Origin: Melastoma dodecandrum
Taxonomy: Eukaryota > Streptophyta > Magnoliopsida > Myrtales > Melastomataceae
Length of the DNA: 64,000 nucleotides
Assembly (NCBI GenBank): GCA_029817715.1
Contig: JARUPY010000474.1
Coordinates: forward strand, 7,378,001-7,442,000
Direction: 5' to 3'
Part shown: piece by piece, positions 45,188 through 57,789 of the stretch
Position numbering within the stretch: the first letter of the stretch is position 1
Layout: each line of letters opens with the position of its first letter
Made by a program: the position numbers and the translations under genes
The notes under the pieces: generated by a model
What the model was told of the DNA's origin: nothing
Seen by the model: the letters and a program-made list of their open reading frames with translations, nothing else
Database searches by the model: none

Positions 45188-47145
45188 TTACTTCAGATAG
45201 GCTTTCAAAGCTTCGATCTCAGCACCCTTGCCTTCTACTTCAGATCGAACAACATCAAGCTCATGCTCCTTCGACTCTAATTGGACTCGAAGTTCGGAGA
45301 TTTCCTTTGGCAACTCCTCATAGCGTAAGCTGGCAACATGACGAGTTCTTGTAAGCTCATCCAACTGATTTGCTAATGATTCCCCAGGCATTTGCATAAA
45401 CTTCTCCCAAATCTCATTAGCTATGAGCGCGTAGGAGTATGATTCCCACGAGTTCCAATAAGAGCCAACGGCGATGCAAATCACTCTAAGGAGCACATAA
45501 GCTGAAGGGGCCTCCTCAATGATGTGGATTATCACTTGAAGTCGATCCAGATATTCTTGGGAGATATCCTGTCGAAGAGGGATATCAATCTCCTTTAATA
45601 GGTCACCTTCTTGTAGATCATGTCCCGAGATAGCAGGAGTAGTTGATGATGACTCTCCGGGTGAAGGATCGAGCCTGTGCTAGGCAAATGCTCTTCCCCC
45701 GGATCCTCGACTTCAGCGTCATTGCCCTTCCTTCTGATTCCCCTCTGTAGCATCGCCCATATGTTCTTATTCAAGAAGACTTTGATTCTCACCTTGGTCT
45801 TCCTGAACGTCGACCTAAGAGCCATCTGGTTCGACGAGAGGAGCTTCTTCTTGAATCTCTGCACCCATCACGGGTAGTTCATATGACTGAAAGTATCAAA
45901 TATTGCGAAAGTAACCAGTTTGAAATCAAAGTATATCATCAGAAGGGCGCGGTCATAAAGAATTTACCATCATCTCGACGATCATCGCGTCGACTTCGTG
46001 CTAGGGATTCTCATATTCTTTAGTCCCTGCAGGTGATGAATTCGAAACAGCATTTGTCACGGGGTCGATGGAGGACTCCTGAATCGACGAGGATCCACCA
46101 ATGTTGGCATCCTCTGCTTCAACATGTCCTTGGTTGACATTCCCTGCATCAACATCCTCTTCAGCGACATGTTCTTCAGCATTCCTCTTCTCGACATTCT
46201 CAGCCTCGACATTTTCCTTGTCGATTGAACTGTCTGAGTCGACTTGTTCCAAAGGGATATGATGAGTACGTCGCTTCAACTTGAAATGTATAAACAAAAG
46301 AGAATGTGAATTAAAAATTCAATCTTACTACGAAATTAGTGTCGAAAAAGGGAAAGAATCTTACTCTTCCTATTGCAGGAGGTGTGGAAGCCCCTTCACG
46401 TGCTAATGTTTGAGGATGATCCTTTGCAAGGTTCGTAGTACCATATGACACTGCTACGACGAACATTGAAGCCAACTTTGGGGCCGTTGATCCTCTGAGA
46501 GGCTGCAAATCATCAGTAAAGAATGGAATTAGCCTTTGAACTTTGGAATGTCTAATGAATGTTAACATTACCATTGCGAGTTCTTTTCCTTTAGTCGCTC
46601 TCCACTTCTCGCTGGAGGAGGATTATGAGTCGACTCTACTATCGATTGCAAAGATGTCCCTCTGTGTTTCTTCAACAGTGGAGGGATGTCGGATGCGATT
46701 TGCTCTTTAGAAGAAGAACCAATCCCCAGCTTGTGCTCAGCTTTGGGTTGAGGAGGCTCGGGTGTGGTTCTAAAGTCGAAGCAGCTTTCCCCTTACCTCT
46801 AGGAGACTTTCTTCTCAGATTGTCCGATGGAGATTGTCATGGCTTTGACCTAGTAACTTTAGGTCAATTGGCCAGGAGTTCTTCAATTGAAGCTGCAACA
46901 TTTCAATAATTAGCTGAATAGAGTTCTTAAATATTCCAGAAATGTAAATTACCGGGTAGTAAAGTTTTCTCGATCTTCGAGAGCAGTTTCTCTATAAAAT
47001 TCTTTGGAAGTGTCGCAGATTCTCTAGCAAAGGAATGAAACTTCAATTCTTCCCTGATTTTTCTAAGTGTTTGACCACAAATTTCATTGAAGGTCAAGGT
47101 GGTCCCAAAAGAAACATATGAGGTTGGGAATTCCACTTCCTTCAT
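45188..47145 (-). pseudogene. Antisense open frames after pol, with coiled coil
   Basis: Pieces on -: 47145-46927 (TLTFNEICGQTLRKIREEL, LLSKIEKTLLPG), 46574-46311, 46297-46001 (acidic, repeats of NVE/AEDV) and 45535-45188. The last ends in a coiled coil (LRYEELPKEISELRVQLESK, LDVVRSEVEGKGAEIEALKA). A plausible GT donor stands after LLPG (ctacccg|gtaattt), with an acceptor ttgcag near 46893. This looks like an antisense, intron-bearing cargo gene as in the first Tat element, but with its 5' part lost and several stops. I see no PMD motifs here. Confidence 0.5.
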
Positions 47146-47349
47146 TAAACTTTTGATCGTGTGAAATACCTATAAATAAACAGTTAAAGATAACTTAGTG
47201 TGAAAAGAAATCTGACACGACATCGATTTAATCCTTACAGTTCTTTCATGAGAAAATGATATATAATTACGTCATGAGAAGTCTGTGTTGGAGAAGCAAA
47301 AATGTGGTAAATGGAGACTTTGTGAAAAACCAAATTACCTAGTACGGAG

Positions 47350-47878
47350 GATGTAGACCTCGAAAATAAATCCTCTAGCCTTGTTGGCTCCTAAATCCCT
47401 TGCTGATAAAACTATATCCCCCTCTTATGAAATAACTCGAACTTATAAAGTTCGACTTCCTTAAATTATTTTTTTATTTGGACTTTATAAATTTGAATTT
47501 AAAAAAAAAAGTCAAACTTCATAAATCCGAGTCCGACTTCGGGGCAATATTTTCGAGATTTCAAAACTACCGACCCTATTTCGCAAATTGTTTTCCGTTA
47601 CATTAATATTACACAACGCCCCACGAACCCCAGGATGAATGACTGTCCATAAAAAAAAATGCTTATTTTTTGAATGAGTATAAGACAATCGTTCTTATTT
47701 TCAATCCTAGATTTGTAGTACCAAATGTTATATTATTCTTACCATCGTGGAGGACAGACTGGCGTTTGTCTCAAGCCAAAATGCCCCGAAACAATAAAAT
47801 GGTAGGCTACGGATTGCCTATTGAACCATCAACCCTAACCTCCAACTAAAGAAGCACCATCGATTTCGTTGAAAAGCT
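47350..47878. other. Intergenic DNA downstream of citrate synthase
   Basis: AT-rich, with no coding match. It should hold the citrate synthase 3' UTR and poly-A site near its right end. Confidence 0.5.
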
Positions 47879-50800
47879 TTAGGAAGATCCCGCTTTCTTG
47901 CAGTGATTCTCGAGCCAATCCATCGTCACACTCTTCGGCCTCTCCAAAGGCAATCCTAGCGCTCTATCCCATATCAGCTAAACCACCAGCAGCCGAAAAC
48001 AGCAAACAGTTAATCTCCATAATCTTGTTATTGAATGGGGGGAAATCAGGGTTAAGATTGGGACAGTGCAAAGTACCTGGGAGCATATTCCGATGCTCCT
48101 CGAGACACCGAAAAGAACAGTATAATACCTGTTAAGGGACGGCTTCTCTAAGTTAATATCGTGGATGAGATACCACTAGCAAAGGAATCACACAGGTTTT
48201 CATAAGAGAGAGAGAGAGAGACCTCGCTTCAGTCAAACCAAAATAATTTAGCAGGACTCCACTGTGTGCATCAACATTAGGCCACGGGTTCTTGACCTGC
48301 AAATCACCATGATTACAAATCGCTCACTAAGCATACTAATTTTGTTGCAAAGAAAACAAGAGAAACATAGATAACAAGAACCACCTTTCCGAGCTGAGTC
48401 AGTACGGGAGGCACCACTTCGTAGAGCTTTGAAACCTGTGAGAAAATTCAATGTTCATCTACGACTAAGGACATGAGAACTATCATAAAATCTGACGGAA
48501 AGTGAGGGACAAAAATACAAACCAGCTGGAAAAGCGGGTCATTGGGAAGGTGTTTCAGGGCAAATTCTCGCTGACATGTGTATCTGGGATCTGTTTTACG
48601 AAGAACGCCATGGCCAAAACCCGGAACCACCTGCACACCAGTTGGCCAGACACAGCCATTATTGGCATAATACAAAATCTTCTGCCAAATTTTAGTTGAT
48701 TATGTTAAAAGCAAATGGCTTGAGTGTTGTTGCACAAGCGAAACAACTGCTAGACCATGCAAAATCAGAGCAGCCTGCATTAAGCTTCTCTTCTGTGTTC
48801 AAATGCCAGTTCTTACAAAACATGGAATAGATAATTACCGACGCTGGCTGAGAATAAACAGTTGTTTTGTCTACAAGAGAGTGGATATGAGATTGTTGAT
48901 TTAAGGAGTCATGGACTTGCACCATGCTAAAGCATATATCACACGGCAGAATCATGGCACCATTTCAAGGAATTTCAAAACCAAAGAAGTATAGAAAGGA
49001 AAGCATCAGAATATTCTGGTTCCCGTATTTTTTTTTCAAACACAAAATGCTAACTACTATTTGGACAGTGTTAACCTAAAATGTGTGGATACAAATTTCA
49101 GAACTGAAGACCCAGCAAGCAAGAAAAGCCAACAAAAACTAATAAAAGCTTCTCTGGATGACAGATTACTATACCTTGCCACTATTCAGTGTCTTCCAAA
49201 CATAGTCCTTCAGTTGTTCCTTTGTAATGTTCTCTCCACATTCATCCACAACAGACTTTATCCAAAGCAGAACCTCCTGCGGAACATGATGAATAAGTGT
49301 GAATGGTTTTATTTTTTTCAGTATAAACTCTAGATATCCCCAGTAACACATTGACGCAGGACGCCTCAAATCTTATTGAGCCAAGTAGGATCACAATAGC
49401 AACAAAGCTATTCCTATCAAATATTTGACATTACTGCATTCCAAGCGCCCAAAACAGAATCTACCATCATTAAATACAACAGACCAAAAAGGAAATTAAT
49501 TTGTTAACTAGGACTAAACTATAGAAATTTCTGCAGATTCTCTTCATTTTTATGGTTTTAAGTGATTTTGGATTGTTCTCAGAATCCTCACTATCTTTGC
49601 AAACACAAGGTATATTTCTAGCATCCTGTAATGAGTTGGACCTACACAAAATAGCTTGGTTACAGAACACCTGTTGAACAATTGGCATTCTATTACAAAT
49701 ATCAATTCTCAGAGCTACACAACTAGATTCAGAACTTAAAATGTCTTTCCTTTGAGATTTATGGCCAGGGTGTAGACCCTCCTTTGTATGATTGGTGCAG
49801 AAAATTCAATGCAGAAAGACGAATGATCAGATGTGTGCACCACCATTTTTCTTTTTGGTGCGTCCAGACTTAGGCCAGAGAATTATCTTGTTATTCAGTC
49901 TTTCATTGTCCAATAAAAAACTACCAAAAGAGAATTCCTAGGCTATAGATAAGGATCTGAGACAAACAAAAGAAAATAATCATTTCAGTTAACAACACCC
50001 CACAATTATACCTGATTAGCTAGCCCATGCAGCGGCCCAGCTAAACCATTCAATGCAGCTGCAAATGAAAGATAAGGATCTGACAGTGCACTAGCAACCT
50101 ATAAACAAAAGATAGCAAGCAAGGATCAGATAATGGAAAGTTACATGCAGCCGGTCGTTCATCAGCAATAAAGTTACTGCAACTCCGTATCATTCATAAA
50201 TAAATTTAACATAACTTAGAAACATCACAACCGATCCTTGATTTGGAATCTATTCCAATTAAAGAGCACCATTGATTTCAAAATCCAAAGTTAGCAATTT
50301 CTGAATTTCCTATGATTTCCAGAGCAATACTTTCAAAGAAAATTGAAGCATACAGGTATAATTACTGACGTTTTCTATTGAAACGGAAAATTCACTGTTG
50401 TGTAATAAATATCTGAAACTCATTTAATACCCCCCAAAAATCCTAAACTAACTTTTAACCCTTCAAATGAATGATTTTTGTGTTACGAATTCATTCCACA
50501 TGCTGAAACTACCAATCCTCCAAGTAGCCTAGGACAAAACCAATGTATTAAATTTAACACTGAATTGGACGCTATGTAACTTACAAGATGGCCAGTGTGT
50601 GCACTGACATTACCACCCTCATGATCGCTGCAAAGTTATTCCACAAGCCATAGAACATGTTAGGAGATCAATATACATAAAATTTCAATATGTTCGAAAA
50701 GACTTTTTAATACAATGTTACCTGTGGATCGTGACATAAAGTCTCATCAGCTCATGCATTACCGGATCATCAAATCCTAGCATTTGCGCGAAATTCGCTC

Positions 50801-53399
50801 CATAATCCAAGGAATCATCAACCGGGATAGATTGACCTCCCTTATATATCCTTCAAGTAAAGAAAAATTTCTTCAGCAAAATGATTATCAATCAAGAATT
50901 CCAACTTAAGAAACATTAAATAGTACACATAAGAAAAAAAAGGAACATTATATAGCATGTTGAGTCGCATGATGATGCAACAAGTGCAAGTATCTTCATA
51001 AAGCATGCTCTCCGGTTACCTCCGATAGACATAAGCAGCAACCAACGGAAGCCGTGCAATTAGATTAAGAGAATCTTCATATGTTGGTTCCCAGTACCTA
51101 CAAACAAGTATTAGGTAAGACAATCATGTACTGACAAAAGGGACCAGTTGCCAAGAACCTGCTATACCCTTACTTGGATTTAGCAATACCCTTTTCATAA
51201 GCTTGCTGGAATTCACTTTGAACCTGAGAAAGAGGACAAACTTAAGCTTAGAGTTTATATAGCTTCAGAGTTCATTTGCATCTTTTGAATGAAAAGATTA
51301 CTCTGGAGCGACGGGTGAAACTACTCTACTAGAAAGGTATGGTACTCATAAGTTGCATCAAGGATAAAATTGAGAAAGTAATTCACTTCACCAGGCACAA
51401 GTATGCAGACGACTATGGCATCTACCCTTATGGAATGCATGATATGCAATTTAAAGAAGCTTTTAACAGAAATCACACTGGTAACTGGTTCAAGAAAAAC
51501 ATCATAATAGTCGACATTTTATGGCAGAACCTACCCATGGGTTGAAATTATTGACACTAGTTTGATCAAAATCAAAATAAAAAATATTTAAAAGGAAAAA
51601 GAAGAAGACCTCAGTCAAACATAATTCACAATACCAAAAGCAGTGAAAATTTTGAGAGTCCATGGTATTGGGGAATGGTCATGCAAATTTTGAGGGTGGA
51701 ATTGACTTAAAAAAGCGGTCACGCAAATTGAAGTTGAAACTTTATTGAATAGTTTGATCTATAACCTGAAGGGCCATCACTCCAGATGCAAATTGTGTCA
51801 TTGGGTGAGCTGTTATCGGTAGGGCATCAATAGCCTTATACACATAGTCTGCCAGAAGATATTATAAAAAGACTGTAAGATGCAATATAGTTGGTCACAG
51901 ACGACCAACTGGGCTTATCATCTTTATTAACCAGAGATTATGAACTGTATTGTACAAAAACTATTACGCCGAGTGTGAAAGTCGTGATATGGCGTTAACT
52001 ACTTCGCATACTATCACAGTATACTATTTTCACTATAAATAATCTCGCTTAAACCAGCACTGCTGCACAGATAAAGTGGGACCAGTGCCCAAAGATTTAA
52101 CAACAGCAGCTTATTTCACGCATATTTTGCAGAAACCAACTGATGGGCAAATTGCCAACAAGACCTGGAACAGTGGCTCGTGCTCGCAGCTCATTAGATA
52201 ATGCATCAACTTGTCCCTTGCTCGGTACCTGAATACCAAGCCGAGAGCTTTCAAGCCAACTTTCTAGTGAGACCAGGCCAATCTGATAACAAATCCAGAG
52301 CTGTTCCATTTCTACATCCAATAAACAACAAAACAGAGAAATTCTCACCTTTCCAGTTAAAAGAAGCCACAACAGACCCTCAGGAAGAGGCTCTCCCCCA
52401 GGTCTTGCAGCCGGCAATAACTTCTGGCATTCTGGGATCGAAAGACCCCGAAAACGAATTCCCTACAAAGTAAACATCGACAAACTAAGAAAGGACTTAG
52501 AAGACAAGGAAAACTGCAACAAATATATCCAAGAGTGAACACATACCTCCTCCGGGTCAAGCAAGGATGTTTCCCACAGTAATCCGGTCATTCCTCTCAT
52601 ACCACCAAGTACCTTTTGCATAGGAAAAATGATTTACGGCGATTCAAAGTCACTCTAGCAGAAGGATAAGTTCTATTTGGCAAAATCAGAGAAATATATA
52701 ACCCATTTGGCATAAAAGTCGATACCATGTCGACGGTGATAGTCCCCAACTGGACCTTTCCATGTTCAGATTTAAGCTTCTTCAGCCGATCCTATGAACA
52801 CCAAAAGAATTACATGGAATTCACAACAACTGGCATGGTCACAACACTAGAGGCATCATGTCAACAACACAAGGAAATCAAGGATTAAGATGAGATTGAG
52901 CATGCAGGAGTTTCCCATCTTGGTATACCAACTGCTCAACTAGTCTAGCATGCGCCATATGAGGATTTCTATTAAGGATCGGAGAATCTAATTTCACTAA
53001 TGAAAAGGGCAACAACGTTTGACACCAAACCAGTCGTAAGGCGAGAGGGCAAAGAGAAACCAACCTGTTGCTCGGGAATCAGCTCCTTGAACTGGGAGTG
53101 AAGATCCTCCTGCCATGAAAAAAACAACAAAACATCAATTCAAGAGAATTAGCGTCTTCGTCCGCAGAGTGCCCCAGAGGAGCACTTTGGACCGTCACCG
53201 TTTCAGAAGAGGTCTGAGTCTGAATCCATCTAAGGGACGTCAGGGGGCTCGACTTCTGCTGCGCCTGAAACGAATGAAGAAGAAATCATTAGGGCCCGCG
53301 ATCAGCTCCCGCAACCGAAAAACCTCGGGAAAGTGGTGGGAGGCCGAAACGTACACTCCTACAGATCGATCTCGACAAGCTACGGGTAAAGAACGCCAT
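47879..53399 (-). CDS. CSY4: Citrate synthase, mitochondrial (19 exons, intact)
   Basis: Condenses oxaloacetate and acetyl-CoA to citrate, the first step of the TCA cycle, in the mitochondrial matrix. Exons on -: 53399-53355, 53264-53199, 53109-53065, 52791-52726, 52612-52547, 52462-52349, 52228-52165, 51848-51766, 51223-51174, 51097-51020, 50850-50722, 50627-50585, 50098-50012, 49276-49175, 48630-48523, 48435-48385, 48296-48223, 48128-48077, 47977-47879. All junctions are GT-AG and phases agree; the total is 1422 nt, 473 residues, against 474 in Arabidopsis CSY4. The start [15 protein letters not shown] is an Arg/Ser-rich mitochondrial presequence. Catalytic regions are intact: [25 protein letters not shown] and NVDAHSGV. 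The C terminus is CKKAGSS, without the N-terminal PTS2 of the peroxisomal forms. Highly conserved, so surely a real gene. Confidence 0.97.
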
Positions 53400-53823
53400 C
53401 TGTATCCCTCCGTCTCTCTCCCTCTCGATTAAGGAATCAAAATCGACAAAGTACAGATGGAGGCCGAAGGAAGGATTCCGATCAGAGAGTCCGGCGAATT
53501 CCGAGGGTCAAAGTGGCAGGTAGTGGGTGGAATCCAATCCCTCCAAGTCTGCGGCGGCTCATTTACCACACTCCAGGATTTTAGGCAGACGCCGTCGCTT
53601 AAACCTTTTTATTCCAAATTTGAAGTCAAGTCTAATTTTGCGGTGCCACTTGGATACCTAGTTGTTACTGTCGGATAACATACCACTTAGAAACTCTCTT
53701 CGTGGATAAGAAAGAACATCGTCAGAGTAATTATTCGTATATTCATTTAGTTTGTAGTCTTTGTTTATGAAGTTCTCTACTTATATCGGGACAAAAGAGC
53801 TGGGTTGTCTGACTCTATTGGCT
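53400..53823 (-). promoter_or_regulatory. Upstream region of citrate synthase
   Basis: About 420 bases separate the citrate synthase ATG from the nearest retrotransposon coding remnant. The 5' UTR and core promoter should lie here; no clear TATA box was found. Confidence 0.4.
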
Positions 53824-54534
53824 CTATGAGTATCCTTGTCTCAGTCTACTTCGTCGTTTTCGTAGACTTGATCTAGTCCACTTCGTCGTTTTCGTAGACT
53901 TGATCATCCTCGTAGACTCGTCACTAGTCCATTCCCAGTCTATGTATTCAGAGTATGAATTTTCGCAGGGATAAATGTCTTTGCTATGGTCATCTGGTAC
54001 AAATTGTTTCACCAATGATTTCGTTCTATAGACAGATTCGTCTACATAGGGTTTCGCATATAAACTTTCTCCATGGGGCTGCTTCAGTTTATTAGGACCA
54101 GGTGACTGAGAGGAAGAAGGTCTAGTGGGAGACACTTTTTCGTTGTAGACTGGCTTGACAAGGCTTTTAATCATCTCTCGCATTTTAGCCCTATCTTCCC
54201 GTTCCTCAACCGCATGACGTATATTCTCCTGGTGCATCCCGGCGATACGTCTGTCTATGTTTACATGCATATTTCGCATATTTTCCCGCACATCTCGCAG
54301 AATTCCTTATATGTCTCCCATATTCCTCTTCATATCGCTGAATTCTTTATGAAACTAAAGTCTGGATATGAACTCGGAAGGGGTATGTGTAGCCGCAGGG
54401 GGTTGAGTAGTTCCAACTTGGCTTCCTTGAGCCGTATTTCCTTCAACTAAGGATCCTATCACATCCTGATCCTCTTCATCTAATGAAGGTGGTGGAGGAT
54501 CCTGCGTGTTTGAACTCTTGGTATGTCTTGTCAT
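53824..54534 (-). pseudogene. gag N-terminal part of an LTR retrotransposon
   Basis: From ATG 54534 the frame reads MTRHTKSSNTQDPPPPSLDE, stops at about 54357, and continues as FHKEFSDMKRNMGD and RENMRNMHVNIDRR to a stop at 53824. A Ser/Pro stretch and basic tail (RSSLRKRRSRLRQG) are present. Position after an LTR and a primer-like site supports gag; no pol follows, so the element is truncated. Confidence 0.5.
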
Positions 54535-54569
54535 TCTAAATGGTCAATTTCTTCAACTCCCACTGTGGT

Positions 54570-55362
54570 GCTGACGCAGTAGACTTGATGACACGAATGG
54601 TGCTGATGCAGTAGACTTGCTGCTGGCGCCAGGAGCTTGCGGAGTGTGGTGGTGGAACTGGTGGTATGACAGACGGAGTATGGACAAAGGTAGCGATGGA
54701 TTTGGACACTAAGGGCCCTACGAGCTCACCCTAGCGATGAAGTGAAGGCAGAGTTTAGATGTCAAGGGCCCTAAAGCTCACCCTGACGATGAAGTGATGG
54801 CGGAATTTAGATGTCAAAGGCCCTAAAGCTCACCCTGACGATGAAAAGGATACCAAGGGCCCTAGGAGCTCACCCTGGTCTGGACGCCTGAAGACTGAAG
54901 ATTGAAAGCTGGTAACAATCAATGCATTTTTTGCCTTAGATGATTGTCGTGTCCTTTTAGAGAGAATCTTGCTCTCTTTTATATTAAATCTAGTGTGTTG
55001 AGACGTTGGTCACATTTTCCTTGATTTTTCTCTACCTGAAGATCACCCCAAACCGTGGGACGTGGCCATATAACCACTTTCTCGAAATCTCGGGGTCAAG
55101 ATCTTTTTTTGTCTTCGTGGACTCTGACCCCGACGGTCATTCATAGACTTAGTACTTTCCTTGGCGGGCTCGCATAACGGTTGGCTTGTAAACACTTTTA
55201 CAGACCCTGGACTTATGGCTTCGTAAAATGGGCCCAAAATTTCTATCATGGTCTTGGTAGACTTGATATGGGTCAGCGAAATGGCTTTGTGGGTTTCTCA
55301 TAAAATTGCCTGAATTTATGGGCTTCTCATAATTAGGCCCGAGATTTCTACCATGTCAACAA
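54570..55362 (-). repeat. 5' LTR of the truncated element upstream of citrate synthase
   Basis: On -, it starts TGTTGACATGG at 55362, has a TATA-like box (tataaaag, 54985-54978) and ends near 54570 just before a primer-like region (caccacagtgggag). No second LTR in the window. Confidence 0.5.
54713..54870. repeat. 52-53-bp repeats inside the LTR
   Basis: The phrase gggcccta...agctcaccct recurs at 54713, 54766, 54818 and 54857: two full units of 53 and 52 bases and a shortened one of 39. They lie in the transcribed part of the LTR. Confidence 0.85.
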
Positions 55363-55423
55363 TCCGTCTGGCTAACGTCTCCCTATTGTATATTTGTCTT
55401 ACTAACTATTTACTCCTAGTTAT

Positions 55424-56478
55424 TTACTTTAATCCTCCAATTTTGTCCTTCTCTTCCAATATTCGGCCCATGTCCACTTCTACTCTTCTATTCTTCCAGC
55501 CCACGTTCCCAGCAGCCCTACGTCCAATGTCCCTTCCAGTGGAGTTCAACTCCCTCGAAAGCCCATGCATAAGGAACTCCGATGTAGCCTCCTCCGGTGG
55601 ACAGTACTTCCATTGCACCAACACTTTCGTTTCTGCTTGATTACCTCGTTTAACCATCTTTCTTCCAAGAATACAAACCAAAATGAGATCCCATCCTCAT
55701 ATAGGTGGAATAATGTTGGAGCCGGTGGCTGTGCCCACTACAACTTGAGCTTAGAGACATGAAAGGTGGGATGAACCTGTGCAGATGGTGGTAGATCCAA
55801 TTTGTATACAACCTTACCAATTTTATCCAAAATCTGATAAGGGCCCTAATAGAACATAGACAACTTCATATTGGTGTGCCCTTCTACTGAAGACTGCCTG
55901 TGGGAGTGCAACATGACGTAAACCCACTCGTCAATCTGAAGTTCCATGTTTGATCTCCTCTTATTGGCTAGCTGCGTCATCCTGTGCAGGGCGCAATGCA
56001 GATGGAAACTCAGTAATTTCAGCATGGCTTCCCTGTCTCCCAAATCTTTGTCTACAGCTTTATTACTTGCAGTCCCCATGTAAGGTAGACGGAAGGTTGA
56101 GGATACCCATATAAAAGCCTCAAAAGGCATAGTCTGAATAGATGGATGAAAACTGATGAAAACTGATGTTGCACCATGTAACTTAAAGATAGAGTTGAGA
56201 AATGTCTCTGCAACCAACTAAGCTAAAAAAGGATGCTTCACCGCTATAAAATGGGCGTACTTCGTAAGCCTATCAATAACCACCACTATCACCTCCTTGC
56301 ACTGTGATTTCGGCAGGCTGGATATGAAATCCATACTGATTGCAGATTCAAAGCAGCACTGCCTCCACCTTATTGGGATCGGTAGATACACCATTTTCCT
56401 CAATGAAATGACTGAGGTATTCAACATGCCGCCTCGCAAATGAACATTTACTACCCATGGCAAACAAACAATTATCAT
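55424..56478 (-). pseudogene. Truncated integrase and chromodomain
   Basis: After a deletion the frame gives SMDFISSLPKSQCKEVIVVV and DRLTKYAHFIAVKHP (start of the DDE core), then jumps to the C-terminal domain [30 protein letters not shown]. The last 85-codon frame (55681-55424) has ETKVLVQWKYCPPEEATSEF, a chromodomain remnant in which the usual Trp of ATWE is Ser. The chromodomain places it among chromoviruses. Confidence 0.8.
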
Positions 56479-56499
56479 ATAGTACCTGCAACACTTAAG

Positions 56500-57769
56500 C
56501 TAGATGTCTCGCATGAGCTTGTAGAGTCTTACTATAGACCAATATGTCATCGAAGAAAACTATGACAAAGCGCCTTAGATATGGTCTGAATATCGTGTTC
56601 ATCAAACTTTGAAATGTAGACGGGCATTAGTTAAGCCAAAGGCATGACTAGAAACTCATAATGTCCCTTGTACATTCTAAAAGCAGTTTTTGGAACATCT
56701 TCACTCTTCACCCTAATTTGATGATATCCGGAATGTAAGTCTATTTTAAAGGACCAACTCGGACCGTGTAACTCATCTAAAAGTTCTTCAATAATAGGTA
56801 TGGGAAACTTGTCTTTGATGGTTCGTTTATTGAGCTCCCGGTAATCAAAACAAAGCCTCCAAGACACATCCTTCTTTTTATCGAGGACCATCGACGAAGA
56901 AAATGGACTTATGCTCGGTCTTATGATACCCGCATTTAACATCTCCTGCACAGGTTGTTTGATGGCGTCTTTCTGTCTGCTGCAACAACGATACAGACGT
57001 AAACTAAAACCTTGAATTCCCCCTTCCAATGGAATAGCATGATCCTGTCTTTGCTGAGGTGGTAACCATTTAGGCTCTTCAAACACTATAGAAAACCTGA
57101 GCAACTCCTCCGAAATGTCATTATTAACTGGCTTATCTTTCGGGCCATTGTCCAGGTGTGTAATCATCATTCTCATGGCCTGTGCAACTATCGAAAACAC
57201 TCCCTCTTTCACTTTATAAAATTCCTCCATACGAGCCTTCAACTGCACTATATCTCCTTGCCAATTAAACTGCATAATCCTATTAGGAAAATCCCATATC
57301 GCCACCTCAAGAGAATTAAGCCACTCCATCCCCAAAATTAGCTCGCAGCCCTTTATTGGCATCAACAATACTTCGCTTGAAACTAAATTCCTTGCATTAA
57401 CCACTTGAATTCCGAGATTTTAGATGAACATCTAATTCTTTCTCCGTTAGCCACCATCACTCTCCTTCCTTGCATTGCTTGCACTTTACATCCGATCTGT
57501 TTCACAGCATAGAGGTCTAATAAGTTATGGGCACTTTCGAAATTGATTAAGATAGTTAACCTCCTTTTTTTATACTGACCTACCACCTTCATAGTTTGGC
57601 TTTTAAATGGCATTGTTATAGCGTGCAATGCATGCAGCGTCATTACTGGCGTATCTTCCTTCGCCACCTTCGTCTCCAATTCTGTGGTATCTAACAGTTC
57701 CTCTCCTTCCCCATTCCGTGCCTCCAACACGATTGAGTACAATCTCCTATTAGTGCATCTTTGGCCCAA
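56500..57769 (-). pseudogene. Protease and reverse transcriptase of chromovirus remnant
   Basis: The protease region shows LTILINFESAHNLLD (usual D-x-G changed to N-F-E) and CELILGMEWLNSL. RT: SSSMVLDKKKDVSWRLCFDY, FKIDLHSGYHQIRV, then, after a frame break near 56635, [11 protein letters not shown] at about 56560-56530. Other RT core residues are largely kept, but the protease Asp is lost. Confidence 0.82.
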
Positions 57770-57789
57770 TGTACTCTTCTCGTCGCACT

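Larger units (their letters stand above)
36235..47350 (+). mobile_element. Second Tat/Ogre-type gypsy element, degenerate and lacking a visible 3' LTR
   Basis: Order on +: LTR-like sequence, primer site, gag, protease, RT, RNase H, second RNase H, integrase, and then antisense open frames, the same plan as the element at 3993-19666. Stops and frame changes are frequent. I find no repeat of 36235-36796 downstream, so the 3' end is deleted or lost; the right limit is a guess. Confidence 0.8.
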
